From NCBI GenBank assembly GCA_963734575.1, contig CAVTHT010000013.1, positions 1-64,000 on the forward strand: a stretch of 64,000 nt of DNA, given 5' to 3'. Position numbers and translations under genes: made by a program. Positions 53,456 to 61,897 of the stretch are shown here, piece after piece. The notes beneath the pieces are model-generated. The model ran no database searches. It worked only from the letters and a program-made list of their open reading frames with translations, and was not told the DNA's origin. Every line of letters begins with the position of its first letter. The stretch's first letter is position 1. This DNA comes from CAIWHR01 sp963734575 (GTDB lineage Bacteria; Pseudomonadota; Gammaproteobacteria; Burkholderiales; Casimicrobiaceae).

Positions 53456-53755
53456 CGGGACTGCTCCCTTCATGCCCTGGGTAAGGCAGCTCACCAGAAA
53501 GTCTAGCGGCTGGTGCGCTGGAGCGGGGCCTCAATTACCAAGCCGTTACCAACGGAAACGCGCCGGTTACACGAGTTGGGGAAGACGCCATCGTGGGCGG
53601 TTGACGATGGGGGCGTCGACAAGGCGGGCGACGGCGGGTCAGGTCAACACGCGTGGCGGAGGTCGTTGGAAGCAGCCACCTGCGCCGTGAATGGGTCCGG
53701 ACACGCGCTGCCATGCTTCGCCGTCGACCCCCGCCGGCGCAACTTTTACCTTCCG
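53456..53755. other. Spacer between the fusion kinase and the response regulator
   Basis: 300 bases on the path from the regulator to the fusion gene. No gene. It probably carries the promoter of the fusion gene, read on the minus strand, but no boxes could be assigned. Confidence 0.4.
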
Positions 53756-54490
53756 TTACGAGGGAACGTTAGGCACGAACATGTAGCCGGCGCCGCGGAC
53801 GGTACGAATCGACTGTGGATGCTCGGGATCGGGCTCGATCTTGCGCCGCACGCGGGCGATGCGGATGTCGATCGAGCGGTCGAAGGGCTCCCATTCGCGA
53901 TTGCGCGTCAGCGTCAGGAGCTGGTCCCGGGTGAGCACCTGATTCGGCCGCTCGACGAAGGCCTTGAGCAGGTCGAATTCCATGGTCGTCAGCGGTACCT
54001 CGCGCCCGTCGGCAGAGTGCAGCCGACGCGAAAGCAGATCGAGTGCACACGCGCCGACGCGCACGCGCGACGGCGACGCGATCTCGACGGTACTGGATGT
54101 CGGCCCCGCCGGAGCCTTCGCCTGCATCCGCCGCAACACGCTCTTCACTCGCGCCCGCAATTCGCGCAATTCGAAGGGTTTGGTCACGTAGTCGTCGGCG
54201 CCCACCTCGAGGCCCGCTACGCGGTCGGCGACGTCGGTTGCGGCGGTGACCATGATGATGCCGACGTCGTAGCGCTCGCGGAGAAATCGGGCGAGCGTGA
54301 GTCCATCTTCACCCGGCAGGTTGACATCGAGCAGAACGACATCGGGAAGGTTTCTCTCGACGGCTTCGCGCATCTCCCCGCCGCGGTCGGCTTGGGCGAC
54401 CTCGTAGCCGTGCGTGGCGAGGTACTCGGCGAGCATTTCACGCACCGAGACGTCGTCTTCGACGATCAGGATGCGGCCATTGGCGGGCAT
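53756..54490 (-). CDS. OmpR/PhoB-family response regulator
   Basis: About 244 residues from ATG 54490 (MPANGRILIVEDDVSVREML); earlier in-frame starts add an Arg-rich tail. Receiver domain with acidic pair EDD, phospho-acceptor Asp55 (LLDVNLPGEDG), the Thr in MVTAAT and Lys in YVTKPF. Then an Ala/Pro linker and a winged-helix output domain (TTMEFDLLKAFVERPNQVL, RSIDIRIARVRRKIEPDPE, IRTVRGAGYMF). No kinase is next to it except the fusion gene downstream, which is its likely partner. Confidence 0.93.
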   Translation of the reverse strand: MPANGRILIVEDDVSVREMLAEYLATHGYEVAQADRGGEMREAVERNLPDVVLLDVNLPGEDGLTLARFLRERYDVGIIMVTAATDVADRVAGLEVGADDYVTKPFELRELRARVKSVLRRMQAKAPAGPTSSTVEIASPSRVRVGACALDLLSRRLHSADGREVPLTTMEFDLLKAFVERPNQVLTRDQLLTLTRNREWEPFDRSIDIRIARVRRKIEPDPEHPQSIRTVRGAGYMFVPNVPS

Positions 54491-54838
54491 GAGCGTCGAC
54501 GTATCTGGTTTGGCTGCCGAAGTATAGCGCCGGAGCCGTCGGCTGGAACCGTCGTCGCGCCGATGCAAATGAAACACGACGGTTTCCGGGCAGACGTTTC
54601 CCGGTCACCTTGCCCATGCAGAGTGCGCATCGTCACGGCGAGCTTCACGATCGCACCGCGACGATCAGCACGCGACTCACGAGCACGGAAAGGACCGACT
54701 GCAATGAACACACTGCACGACCCGAAGCCAGGCAACGACGCTGACGTCGATGCCTGGGCGCGCCACGCGGCGACCGCGAACGGTTTCGGTGACGCCGCAG
54801 CAATGACCAACGTTCATCCCCAACCAAGGAGAGAAGCC
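54491..54838. other. Divergent promoter region of the regulator and ferritin-like genes
   Basis: 348 bases between divergently transcribed genes. An in-frame ATG at 54704 (after GGAAAGGACC) could extend the ferritin-like protein by 45 residues. No clear regulator boxes were seen. Confidence 0.4.
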
Positions 54839-55798
54839 ATGCAACTTATGACGACGACGGGCCCCGACTCGAACCGTTACGCGAAGGTCATCGAGGTATC
54901 CAAGCGCGTTCGCTGGGAAATCGACCGCGACCTGATCCGCGGCCGCACGTTCGACTTCAGCCGCAAGTTCCTGCCGGACGGATTGTCGATGATCCCGACG
55001 CTCGCGTTCCTGTCCGAGCGCGAAGCGCGGTTCCTGTCGCAGATCCAGGGCCGCACCTACGCCAACATGTTCGCGCTGGTCGAGCGCTTCATCGGCGCCA
55101 AGATCACCGAGCTCAGCCACACGCATGCGCTGGGCGATCAGGTCGCGTTCGAGGCCCTGGTGCGCCTGACGGACGAGGAGCTCAAGCACCAGGAGCTGTT
55201 CCGCCGACTCGAGCGCATGGCCGGTGAGCAGATGCCGGCCGGCTACGACTTCAAGCCGCAGCCGAACGAGGTCGCCGCCGCCGTGCTCGGCAAGTCGACG
55301 TGGGCCGTGATGGCGCTGACGCTCGACATCGAGATCTTCTCGCAGGTGCACTATCACGCGAGCATCGAACCCGACACGCAGCTCTCGGACCTCTGGAAGG
55401 ACGTGTTCCTGTTCCACTGGAGGGAGGAGTCGCAGCACGCGATCCTCGACGAGCTCGAGTGGCGCCGCGAGAACGCCCGCCTTACCGACGCAGAGCGCGA
55501 CCAGAGTGTGGGCGAGCTCATCGAGCTCGTTGGTGCAGTGGACGGCATCGTGCAGATGCAGGCGAGCGCCGATGCGACCTACTTCATCGGCAACGCGGGA
55601 CGGCAGTTCAGCGCCGCCGAGCAGGCCGCCATCGCCGAGGTGGTCCTGAGGGCGTACCGATGGCAGTACGTCGTCAGCGGCGCGCAGGAGCCGCGCTTCG
55701 GCAAGGTGCTGACCGACCTCACGACGCCCGCGCAGATGGAGCGCATCGGGGCCGCGCTGGGGCCGATCGTCGCTTTCACCACGGGAAGCATGCATTGA
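54839..55798 (+). CDS. Ferritin-like diiron protein, oxygenase-type
   Basis: About 319 residues from ATG 54839 behind AAGGAGAGAAGCC; ATG 54704 is an alternative. Helices carry the di-iron ligand pattern: MFALVERFIGAKITELSHTH, DEELKHQELFRRLE (ExxH type), LTLDIEIFSQVHY and REESQHAILDELEW (ExxxH). The size and order suggest a ribonucleotide-reductase/AurF-like diiron fold rather than storage ferritin. It could be an oxidase or oxygenase; substrate unknown. First gene of a plus-strand run. Confidence 0.75.
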   Translation: MQLMTTTGPDSNRYAKVIEVSKRVRWEIDRDLIRGRTFDFSRKFLPDGLSMIPTLAFLSEREARFLSQIQGRTYANMFALVERFIGAKITELSHTHALGDQVAFEALVRLTDEELKHQELFRRLERMAGEQMPAGYDFKPQPNEVAAAVLGKSTWAVMALTLDIEIFSQVHYHASIEPDTQLSDLWKDVFLFHWREESQHAILDELEWRRENARLTDAERDQSVGELIELVGAVDGIVQMQASADATYFIGNAGRQFSAAEQAAIAEVVLRAYRWQYVVSGAQEPRFGKVLTDLTTPAQMERIGAALGPIVAFTTGSMH

Positions 55799-55884
55799 TG
55801 GGAGAGCGGACCGGGGGAGGCGGGGCGCAAGAAGCCTTCCCTCTGCCGGTGCGCGCCCCACGCTGACCACCCCGGAGCAACGAC

Positions 55885-56526
55885 ATGAACTCGATGCCAT
55901 CCGCCATCGCTGCGCCGAGCGCAACGGTGCCCGTTACCACCCCGTTGACGTTGCCGCACGTCCCGCCCGATTGCGCAGCCGGGACGTGCAGGTCGATCGC
56001 GCTCGATACCGGCAACGTGCTGCGCATCCGCGACGGTCGCGGTCTGCGCGTGACGCCCGCGACCGGAGTGTTCTGGATCACGGAGGAGAATTCCACGACC
56101 GACACCGTGCTGCTCGCCGGCGAGACGCATCGAATCGCCCATCCGGGACTTGCACTCGTGCGCGCGCATCGGCCTTCGCTTGCGCTGCTGGAGGTGGCTG
56201 CCGGCGCAGCGCCTCCGCGGCGCGTCGATTTCGCGTCCAACGACGGTGCGCCTGGACGTCGCGTGGCGTTCGGTACGCCTCGGCGGCTGCCGGTGCGCGC
56301 GTTGGCGAGAGCGGTTCGCAGGCTCATCCGCAACGTGCTTTCGGTGAACCCCGCGAGCACGAAGCAGCGCCGCGCGTCACCTCCGACGGATGGCGGGCTC
56401 GAGCACGACATGCTGCATTCGACGCGGCTCGTTCGCCATGCACGCCGTGGGCTGGGCGCGCAGGAGCTTCTGCCGGGAAACGCACGCGCCGCGATCTCAC
56501 GCGATCTGTTATTTCCCTATTACTGA
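55885..56526 (+). CDS. DUF2917 domain protein
   Basis: 213 residues from ATG 55885 after CGGAGCAACG. The DUF2917 barrel is clear: GNVLRIRDGRGLRVTPATG, VFWITEENSTTDTVLLAGE, THRIAHPGLALVRAHRPS. The C-terminal 90 residues are Arg/Ser-rich and probably disordered. Betaproteobacterial family of unknown function, sometimes near sigma-factor genes. 86 bases after the ferritin-like gene on the same strand. Confidence 0.85.
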   Translation: MNSMPSAIAAPSATVPVTTPLTLPHVPPDCAAGTCRSIALDTGNVLRIRDGRGLRVTPATGVFWITEENSTTDTVLLAGETHRIAHPGLALVRAHRPSLALLEVAAGAAPPRRVDFASNDGAPGRRVAFGTPRRLPVRALARAVRRLIRNVLSVNPASTKQRRASPPTDGGLEHDMLHSTRLVRHARRGLGAQELLPGNARAAISRDLLFPYY

Positions 56527-56549
56527 GAGTATCGAGCAAGGAGAAGGCC

Positions 56550-56969
56550 ATGTCGGTCCCGGTGCTGGTGCTGCTCGGATTCGCCGCATGGACGCTCGTC
56601 GTGCTCATGGGCAGCGTTGGCGTTTACCGTTGGTCGCGCATCCTGACGGGACGCGCGTCGGTGAGCGAATGGCACGCCGATGTTCCGCAGGGGAGCGCGT
56701 GGTACCAGCGCGCGGTGCGCGCGCACATGAACTGCGTGGAGAACCTGCCGGTCTACGGCGCCATCGTGCTCGCGGCCTTCGCGACGGGCGTGTCGGGCCG
56801 GGATCTGGACGGCCTCGCACTGACACTTCTCACCGCGCGGATCGGTCAGTCCCTCGTGCACATCGGAGCGAAGCAGACCGAACCGGTAGCCGTTTTGCGC
56901 TTCACGCTATTCTTCGTACAGATCGTCTGCATGGCGGCGATGGCCATCCTGATAGCCACCCGCGCGTAG
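56550..56969 (+). CDS. MAPEG family membrane protein
   Basis: 139 residues from ATG 56550 after AAGGAG. Four hydrophobic segments and the MAPEG signature region RAHMNCVENLPVYGAIVLAA are visible. MAPEG proteins are membrane glutathione-transferase/eicosanoid-type enzymes; bacterial members may conjugate or reduce lipid peroxides. Immediately after the DUF2917 gene. Confidence 0.88.
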   Translation: MSVPVLVLLGFAAWTLVVLMGSVGVYRWSRILTGRASVSEWHADVPQGSAWYQRAVRAHMNCVENLPVYGAIVLAAFATGVSGRDLDGLALTLLTARIGQSLVHIGAKQTEPVAVLRFTLFFVQIVCMAAMAILIATRA

Positions 56970-56985
56970 TGCTGCGGTGTGCGCG

Positions 56986-57732
56986 TCACGCGGGCGTGGC
57001 GACTCTTTCCTCGCACACCGAGCGCGCAAGCGCCCGCAGCATGGCGGCGCCGTCGCCGCGCCACGCGCTGCCGTGCATGCAGGCGAGGAGTTGCGGACGT
57101 TCCGCGGCCAGGCGCTCGATCGTCGCGCGGGTGTGCGGCGCGTGGGCGAAATAATCCATCTCTGCCCGGAACGCTTCGCTCGGCTCGAGCACGTCCGACG
57201 TCGTGACGGCCATCGTTCCGGGCCCGGGCTGGGTGAAGAGATCGCCGCATAGCAGCGTCGCGGTATGGAGCTCCATGGCGAACCCGCATTCCCAGCCGTG
57301 CGGCACGTGCGGCGCATCGAACCAGCGCACGGCGAGCCCGCCCAGGTCGAGAACTTCGCCGTCGTTCATGCCGCGGGCCGGACGCGCTGCGATATCGTCG
57401 ATCGAGACCAGTTTGGCCACCTGACTGCACAGCGGCACCGCCTGTGGGGCAAGAGCCAGGAACTCGGGGAGTGTGCCGCATTCGTCGGCCTCGTAGTGCG
57501 AGAGGCCGATGTAGCGCAGGCTCTCAACGGGAAGCACGCGCGCGATCGCTTCTGTCACATGGGCGAAGAGCTTCTTGGGCCCGGTGTGGAAGAGCAGCGG
57601 CTCGTCCGCGGCGAGCAGGTATTGGTTGAAGCTGAACGAGGCACCTCCGGGAAGGTACAACGGCGTATTGATGCGATAGATCCGATCGGCGACTTCCTGG
57701 ATGCTCGTCTGGGACATGGCTTGGCTGGTCAT
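56986..57732 (-). CDS. Metallo-beta-lactamase-fold protein, ODP/flavodiiron-like
   Basis: About 248 residues from ATG 57732 (CAGGAG upstream). The fold is the oxygen-binding-diiron-protein type: FNQYLLAADEPLLFHTG, then LSHYEADECGTL, a later CGDLFTQPG and CMHGSAWRGDG. In the usual H-x-E-x-D-H motif the last His is replaced by Cys (HYEADEC), which may alter metal binding. No flavodoxin domain. Divergent from the sigma-factor gene across a perfect inverted repeat. Confidence 0.8.
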   Translation of the reverse strand: MTSQAMSQTSIQEVADRIYRINTPLYLPGGASFSFNQYLLAADEPLLFHTGPKKLFAHVTEAIARVLPVESLRYIGLSHYEADECGTLPEFLALAPQAVPLCSQVAKLVSIDDIAARPARGMNDGEVLDLGGLAVRWFDAPHVPHGWECGFAMELHTATLLCGDLFTQPGPGTMAVTTSDVLEPSEAFRAEMDYFAHAPHTRATIERLAAERPQLLACMHGSAWRGDGAAMLRALARSVCEERVATPA

Positions 57733-57760
57733 GACTGGCTCCTGTGGGGTGGCATGCGAG

Positions 57761-57799
57761 GAGGATGTGTAACGAGTCGCCACCGCGTTACACATCCTC
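57761..57799. promoter_or_regulatory. 13-bp perfect inverted repeat between divergent genes
   Basis: GAGGATGTGTAAC (57761-57773) and GTTACACATCCTC (57787-57799) are exact complements around a 13-base centre. The arms contain TGTAACG facing each gene, which could serve as mirrored ECF-type -35 elements or as an operator. Positioned 24 bases before the sigma ATG and 28 before the metallo-hydrolase ATG. Confidence 0.65.
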
Positions 57800-57822
57800 T
57801 TCGGACGACGTTATGATTTGCC

Positions 57823-58398
57823 ATGCCCTCAGGAACCGTCGCGACTGCCGAGCCCGAGGCGGCGCTCGCCCTGCGCATCGTTCGCGCGCGCCCGGCGCGG
57901 GACGCGGAGGCCGAAGCGGCGCTGTACCGGTCGCTCGCGCCGCGCGTTCGCCTGTACGGTCGGCGTCACCTCCGCGATGACGCGGCGGCGGAGGATCTCA
58001 TGCAGCACGTCATGCTGATGACGATCGAGAAGCTTCGGGCCGGCACGCTGCGCGAGCCCGAGCGGGTGGTGTCGTTCGTGTTCGGCACGTGCCGCATGAC
58101 CGTCCTCGAGTTGCGCCGCGGTGCGCTGCGCCGAAGCGAGCTCATGGAGACTTTCGGCGCCGATCTCGATCCCGGGGAAGTCGAGCCCGCGCGCGAGTAC
58201 GACCTCGAAGCCGTCGCGCGCTGCCTCGAGCGCCTCTCGGAACGCGAGCGGTCGGTCGTCGTGCAGACCTTTTTCGACGATTCGCCGGCCGAGGCTGTCG
58301 CTCGCTCGATCGGGATCAGCGCGGGCAACGTGCGGGTGATACGGCATCGCGCGCTGCAGCGTCTGCGCAGCTGCGTCACCGGTGAGGGGACCCGATGA
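57823..58398 (+). CDS. ECF-type RNA polymerase sigma factor
   Basis: 191 residues from ATG 57823. Region 2 (LYRSLAPRVRLYGRRHLRDD, AAAEDLMQHVMLMTIEKLR, SFVFGTCRMTVLELRR) and region 4 (LERLSERERSVVVQTFFDD, AEAVARSIGISAGNVRVIRH) are complete. It probably activates its own promoter and neighbours under an oxidative or envelope signal. Stop overlaps the ATG of its probable anti-sigma (ATGA). Confidence 0.92.
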   Translation: MPSGTVATAEPEAALALRIVRARPARDAEAEAALYRSLAPRVRLYGRRHLRDDAAAEDLMQHVMLMTIEKLRAGTLREPERVVSFVFGTCRMTVLELRRGALRRSELMETFGADLDPGEVEPAREYDLEAVARCLERLSERERSVVVQTFFDDSPAEAVARSIGISAGNVRVIRHRALQRLRSCVTGEGTR

Positions 58399-58949
58399 AC
58401 GCCTGCACCGCGCCCCTCGACCTCGACAGCCTGCTCCAATACTGGCTAGGCGAACTCGACGACGAGCGCCAAGCGGCCGTCGAATCGCACTATTTCGGAT
58501 GCGCGACGTGCACGGAGCGCCTCGAGGAGATCGTCGCCCTGGGCAACGGCGTGCGGCGAGCCTTTGCCGCCGGCCTTTTGCATATCTTCATTACCCCGGA
58601 GTTCGCGATGCACCTCAAGCAGTGCGGGTTGCGCGTGCGCGAATACCGCGTGGCAGCCGGCGGGAGCGCCAACTGCAGCGTCGCCCCGAACGACGAAGCG
58701 GTTCTCGGACGGCTCGCAGCGCCGCTCGCCGGGGTGGAGCGCCTCGACGCGATCATCGTGACCAATGACGGCGGCCGAATGACGGACATTCCTTTCGATG
58801 CCGTGGCGGGCGAAGTCGTCATGGCCTCGAGCCTGCGCAGGTTGCGCGCACTGCCGGCCTGTCGCGAGATCGTGCGCCTCGTCGCGGTCGGTCGTGACGG
58901 CGAGCGCGTGCTCGGCGAATACACGTTCAACCACTCTCCGTGTGACTGA
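58395..58949 (+). CDS. Zinc-finger anti-sigma-type protein
   Basis: 184 residues. The N-terminus has an anti-sigma zinc finger: LLQYWLGELDDERQAAVE then HYFGCATCTERLEEIV, i.e. HxxxCxxC. No membrane helix, so it is a cytoplasmic anti-sigma. The C-terminal domain (VREYRVAAGGSANCSVAP, RLDAIIVTNDGGRMTDIPFD) is an unassigned beta-rich sensor. Overlapping start with the sigma gene supports a sigma/anti-sigma pair. Confidence 0.85.
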   Translation: MNACTAPLDLDSLLQYWLGELDDERQAAVESHYFGCATCTERLEEIVALGNGVRRAFAAGLLHIFITPEFAMHLKQCGLRVREYRVAAGGSANCSVAPNDEAVLGRLAAPLAGVERLDAIIVTNDGGRMTDIPFDAVAGEVVMASSLRRLRALPACREIVRLVAVGRDGERVLGEYTFNHSPCD

Positions 58950-58955
58950 CGTCAG

Positions 58956-59576
58956 CTAACCGGCGGGCGCGCGTCCCGCCGTGTGTACCTTCGCCGCTCC
59001 ACGCTCACCGCCCATGCCGAGCGGCGCCGGGGCCAGGGCGACGATCCTCCGAAAGAGCTCCTTGTACTCGAAGTCCGCATCGGCACCGGACAGCGGATTC
59101 GTGTGCCTCGTGAAGGCCTCGTCGATTTCCTCCCAGTCGCCAGGGGTCAGGAATTGCGCCGCAGCGGGCAGGACCTCGTTTTCTTCGGCCAGTACGTGGG
59201 CATATTGAAATGCCGCATAGGCGGCGACCACGCCGTAGAACGCGGGCAATCCGGTCGCCCCATCGCGTTCGTAGCGGGCGAGTGCCTGTTCCATCTCCGC
59301 AAGCCTGGCGGTTCCGGCTTGATGCTCCGCATGCAAGCGGTCGAGCAGCGGCACGATCGCAGGATGCCGTTCCCGGAGCAGCCGGAACAGGTACGCGTCT
59401 TCCTTGGGGTGGTGAAATCGCTCCGGGAATGCCTTGATGTAATCGAGCATCGCCGCGAGCAGTTCGAAGTTGGGCTCGGCGATGCCGTACCTCATATGGC
59501 GCATCAGGAACAGCATGCCGTGAAGCACCGCGGTCAATGCGCGGTGTTCATTGATGATGATGTTGATTGCCTGCAT
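58956..59576 (-). CDS. Hemerythrin domain protein
   Basis: 206 residues from ATG 59576. Di-iron ligands fit the hemerythrin plan: INEHRALTAVLHGML, FPERFHHPKEDAYLF, LDRLHAEHQAGT and YAHVLAEENEVLPAA. The C-terminal 40 residues are Gly/Ala-rich. Probably senses or carries O2 or NO. Convergent with the anti-sigma gene. With the diiron and ODP proteins nearby it suggests an O2/NO/iron theme. Confidence 0.9.
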   Translation of the reverse strand: MQAINIIINEHRALTAVLHGMLFLMRHMRYGIAEPNFELLAAMLDYIKAFPERFHHPKEDAYLFRLLRERHPAIVPLLDRLHAEHQAGTARLAEMEQALARYERDGATGLPAFYGVVAAYAAFQYAHVLAEENEVLPAAAQFLTPGDWEEIDEAFTRHTNPLSGADADFEYKELFRRIVALAPAPLGMGGERGAAKVHTAGRAPAG

Positions 59577-59942
59577 GGTGCGTCGTTCGCCCGTCGTGGA
59601 GAGCGCGCCGGTGTGCCACGAGCTTCATGCTAGGCGTCATGGAATGCACATCCTTGACACGCATCAACCCCCACCGTGGGCGGCGGTCATATTGCATCGC
59701 ATCAATTTCGTGCTCACCCGAGCACGGCCGTGCGGCAGCGTAGCGTGGTCGTCGGCGCGCATCGGTCCGCAGTGCCATCGTGCGGGTGCTGCGGAACCGG
59801 AGGAGACCTGGGTTTCGAGTCGGGGACCTTGGCGCTTCGTCGGAATCTCTTGGCGCAGGTCAAGCTGCAGCGCGCGTAACCGGTGCAGCATCAAGTCGTG
59901 CGCGTCGCAGCGCTGGAGGTCCTCCGAAATCGAGGTGCGATC
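59577..59942. other. Stretch upstream of the small membrane gene
   Basis: 366 bases crossed only by shadow frames. GTTACCGCGTTACG near 59950 is inside the next gene's start region and was considered as an operator but is not supported. Confidence 0.35.
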
Positions 59943-60230
59943 ATGGGTGTTACCGCGTTACGAGCCTCACATGCCGAAATGGAGGGCACGCGAATCCAGA
60001 CCAATCTGGGTCTCGTGGTGCTGGTGTTCTACGGAGCAGCGGTGCTCGCGGTTGCGATCGCCGGACACTGGACGGTGGCCGCCCTGTTGGCTGCTTGCGG
60101 CGTTTTCTGCATCGCCGGGCTGCGGGCGAGCTGGACGCACGACGGCTGCAGCGCGAAGGCTACGGGTTGCCCTTTGCGCGACGGGAGCGGCCAGCGCCGC
60201 TTCTGCGACTGGATGCACTCCTGCAATTAG
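59943..60230 (+). CDS. Small membrane protein
   Basis: 95 residues from ATG 59943. Two hydrophobic helices (GLVVLVFYGAAVLAVAIAG and VAALLAACGVFCIAGL) precede a polar, Cys-containing tail. No ribosome site of quality. Possible shadow; moderate to low confidence. Confidence 0.35.
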   Translation: MGVTALRASHAEMEGTRIQTNLGLVVLVFYGAAVLAVAIAGHWTVAALLAACGVFCIAGLRASWTHDGCSAKATGCPLRDGSGQRRFCDWMHSCN

Positions 60231-60381
60231 TGCCGACGCGGCGTTCGCGTCGTCCTGCACTGCCGCCGTTCGCGGCTCACTCGCCCGTGCAATGATGGCC
60301 GCGCGTCGCTCGTGACGCTGCAAATACTTTCGCTGTTCCCAGGACGACTGCCGTTAGACTGGCGCTGTCCAAGACCGGGTC

Positions 60382-61158
60382 GTGCACGTGAAGATTGCCA
60401 CTTTCAACATCAACAGCGTCCGCAACAGGCTCGCCAACCTGCTCGAGTGGCTCGGCGAGGCCCGACCCGATGTCGTCTGCCTGCAGGAACTCCGGATCTA
60501 TCACGAGGAATTCCCGCGCGATGTCCTTCGCGATGCCGGGTACTCGGCTGTGTGGAAGGGCCAGAAGCCCCGCTACAACGGCGTGGCGATTCTTTCGCGC
60601 GGGACGGCGCCGGTCGAAATCCGCCGCGAGCTGCCCGGTGATGCCGATGACGACCACGCGCGCTACATCGAGGCGGCCGTCGACGGGATCATCATCGGCT
60701 GCATCTACGCGCCCAACGGCAATCCGCAACCGGGGCCGAAGTTCGACTACAAGCTGGCGTGGACCGACCGCCTTCTCGAGCACGCGAGAACGCTGTACGC
60801 ATCGACGGCTCCGGTGGTGATCTGCGGCGACTACAACATCGTACCGACGGACTTCGACATCTATTCGCTGCGCTCGTACGCCGACGACGCGCTGGTGCAG
60901 CCGGAGCCGCGCGAGCGATACCGGAAACTGCTCGAGCAGGGCTGGGTGGACGCGATCCGCACGAAACATCCCGACCGCGTCTATACGTACTGGGACTACA
61001 TGCGCAAGCGCTGGGAGCGCGATGCGGGACTGCGCATCGACCATCTGCTGCTGAATGAAGCGCTGGCGCAGCGCCTGGTCGATGCGGGAGTCGACAAGGC
61101 GGTGCGCGGTCGGCCGGGCGCAAGCGATCATGCGCCGACGTGGATCGAGATCGCGTAG
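60382..61158 (+). CDS. xthA: Exodeoxyribonuclease III (AP endonuclease)
   Basis: 258 residues from GTG 60382 (GTG 60388 also fits). MHVKIATFNINSVRNRLANL carries the first Asn ligand; VCLQELR the metal Glu (about 36); GCIYAPNG, the catalytic GDYNIVP (Asp150, Asn152) and RIDHLLLN with GASDHAP at the end complete the EEP fold. It excises abasic sites and degrades 3' ends. Intact and of normal length. Confidence 0.95.
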   Translation: MHVKIATFNINSVRNRLANLLEWLGEARPDVVCLQELRIYHEEFPRDVLRDAGYSAVWKGQKPRYNGVAILSRGTAPVEIRRELPGDADDDHARYIEAAVDGIIIGCIYAPNGNPQPGPKFDYKLAWTDRLLEHARTLYASTAPVVICGDYNIVPTDFDIYSLRSYADDALVQPEPRERYRKLLEQGWVDAIRTKHPDRVYTYWDYMRKRWERDAGLRIDHLLLNEALAQRLVDAGVDKAVRGRPGASDHAPTWIEIA

Positions 61159-61248
61159 CGACGAACGGGAGGTGCAACCGGGCGCGGCGTGATTCCATCG
61201 CGGCGACGACTGCCAGGGCTGTCGCCCTTCGGATGCGGGCTGCGGCTG

Positions 61249-61626
61249 TCAGCCCTTGCGCTTCAGCAGTGCCTCGAGGCCCGCGAACGGTCGGTGCGTC
61301 GCCGTGGAACTGCCGGGCCCGCTGTCCGCCGTTCCGGCTTGCGCCTCGAGCTGCCGCTGGTGCTCGTTGTCGTGACAGTAGACGCAAAGCAGCTCCCAGT
61401 TGCTGCCATCCGCCGGGTTGTTGTCGTGGTTGTGATCGCGGTGGTGGACGGTGAGCTGCTGCACGGTCGTGCGGTCGAATTCCCGCGCACATCGGCCGCA
61501 GATCCAGGGATAGATCTTCAGCGCCCGCTCGCGGTAACCATCCTCGCGTTGCTCGCGCGCGCGTCGCGCGTCCGCGACGACGCGATCGAGGCGCGCATGA
61601 TCGATAGGCTTGCCGGTTGCGGTCAC
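61249..61626 (-). CDS. yajD: YajD-family HNH nuclease
   Basis: 125 residues from GTG 61626 with GAGGAAC upstream. LKIYPWICGRCAREF (zinc Cys pair), QQLTVHHRDHNHDNNPADGS (the HNH histidines) and NWELLCVYCHDNEHQR are all as in YajD. The tail is polar. Convergent with xthA; small stand-alone HNH protein of unknown target. Confidence 0.92.
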   Translation of the reverse strand: MTATGKPIDHARLDRVVADARRAREQREDGYRERALKIYPWICGRCAREFDRTTVQQLTVHHRDHNHDNNPADGSNWELLCVYCHDNEHQRQLEAQAGTADSGPGSSTATHRPFAGLEALLKRKG

Positions 61627-61897
61627 GATGGGTTCCTCGTTCGGACGCCGCTGCCTGCGTGCACGCATGCGCGCCGTGACGGCGTCGACGTTCAGCGAAA
61701 AGTATATCGCTCGCCCCGCGCGCGCCACGGACGATCGACGGGCGAGGAATGGCGCTTGCAGGCCCGGGCGGAAGATTTCGTCGGCCCATGTCGATTCGGC
61801 GCGGTGCCGATCGACGCGCTGACAGGAACCGGCCGCGGCGAGCGCCAGGGGCTCTCGCTGGCCGCCGCCTTCCCCCTCACGCGAACAGGAGAAGCCC

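Noticed and set aside
54677..55924. 415-residue minus-strand frame opposite the ferritin-like gene
   Set aside because: Shadow with Arg/His/Leu-rich composition; the plus strand carries diiron motifs and a good ribosome site.
59551..60315. 254-residue plus-strand frame near the hemerythrin gene
   Set aside because: Arg/Ser/Trp-rich sequence overlapping two other frames, with no domain.
60277..61131. 284-residue minus-strand frame opposite xthA
   Set aside because: It lies on the reverse of a well-conserved ExoIII gene and has no motif or ribosome site.
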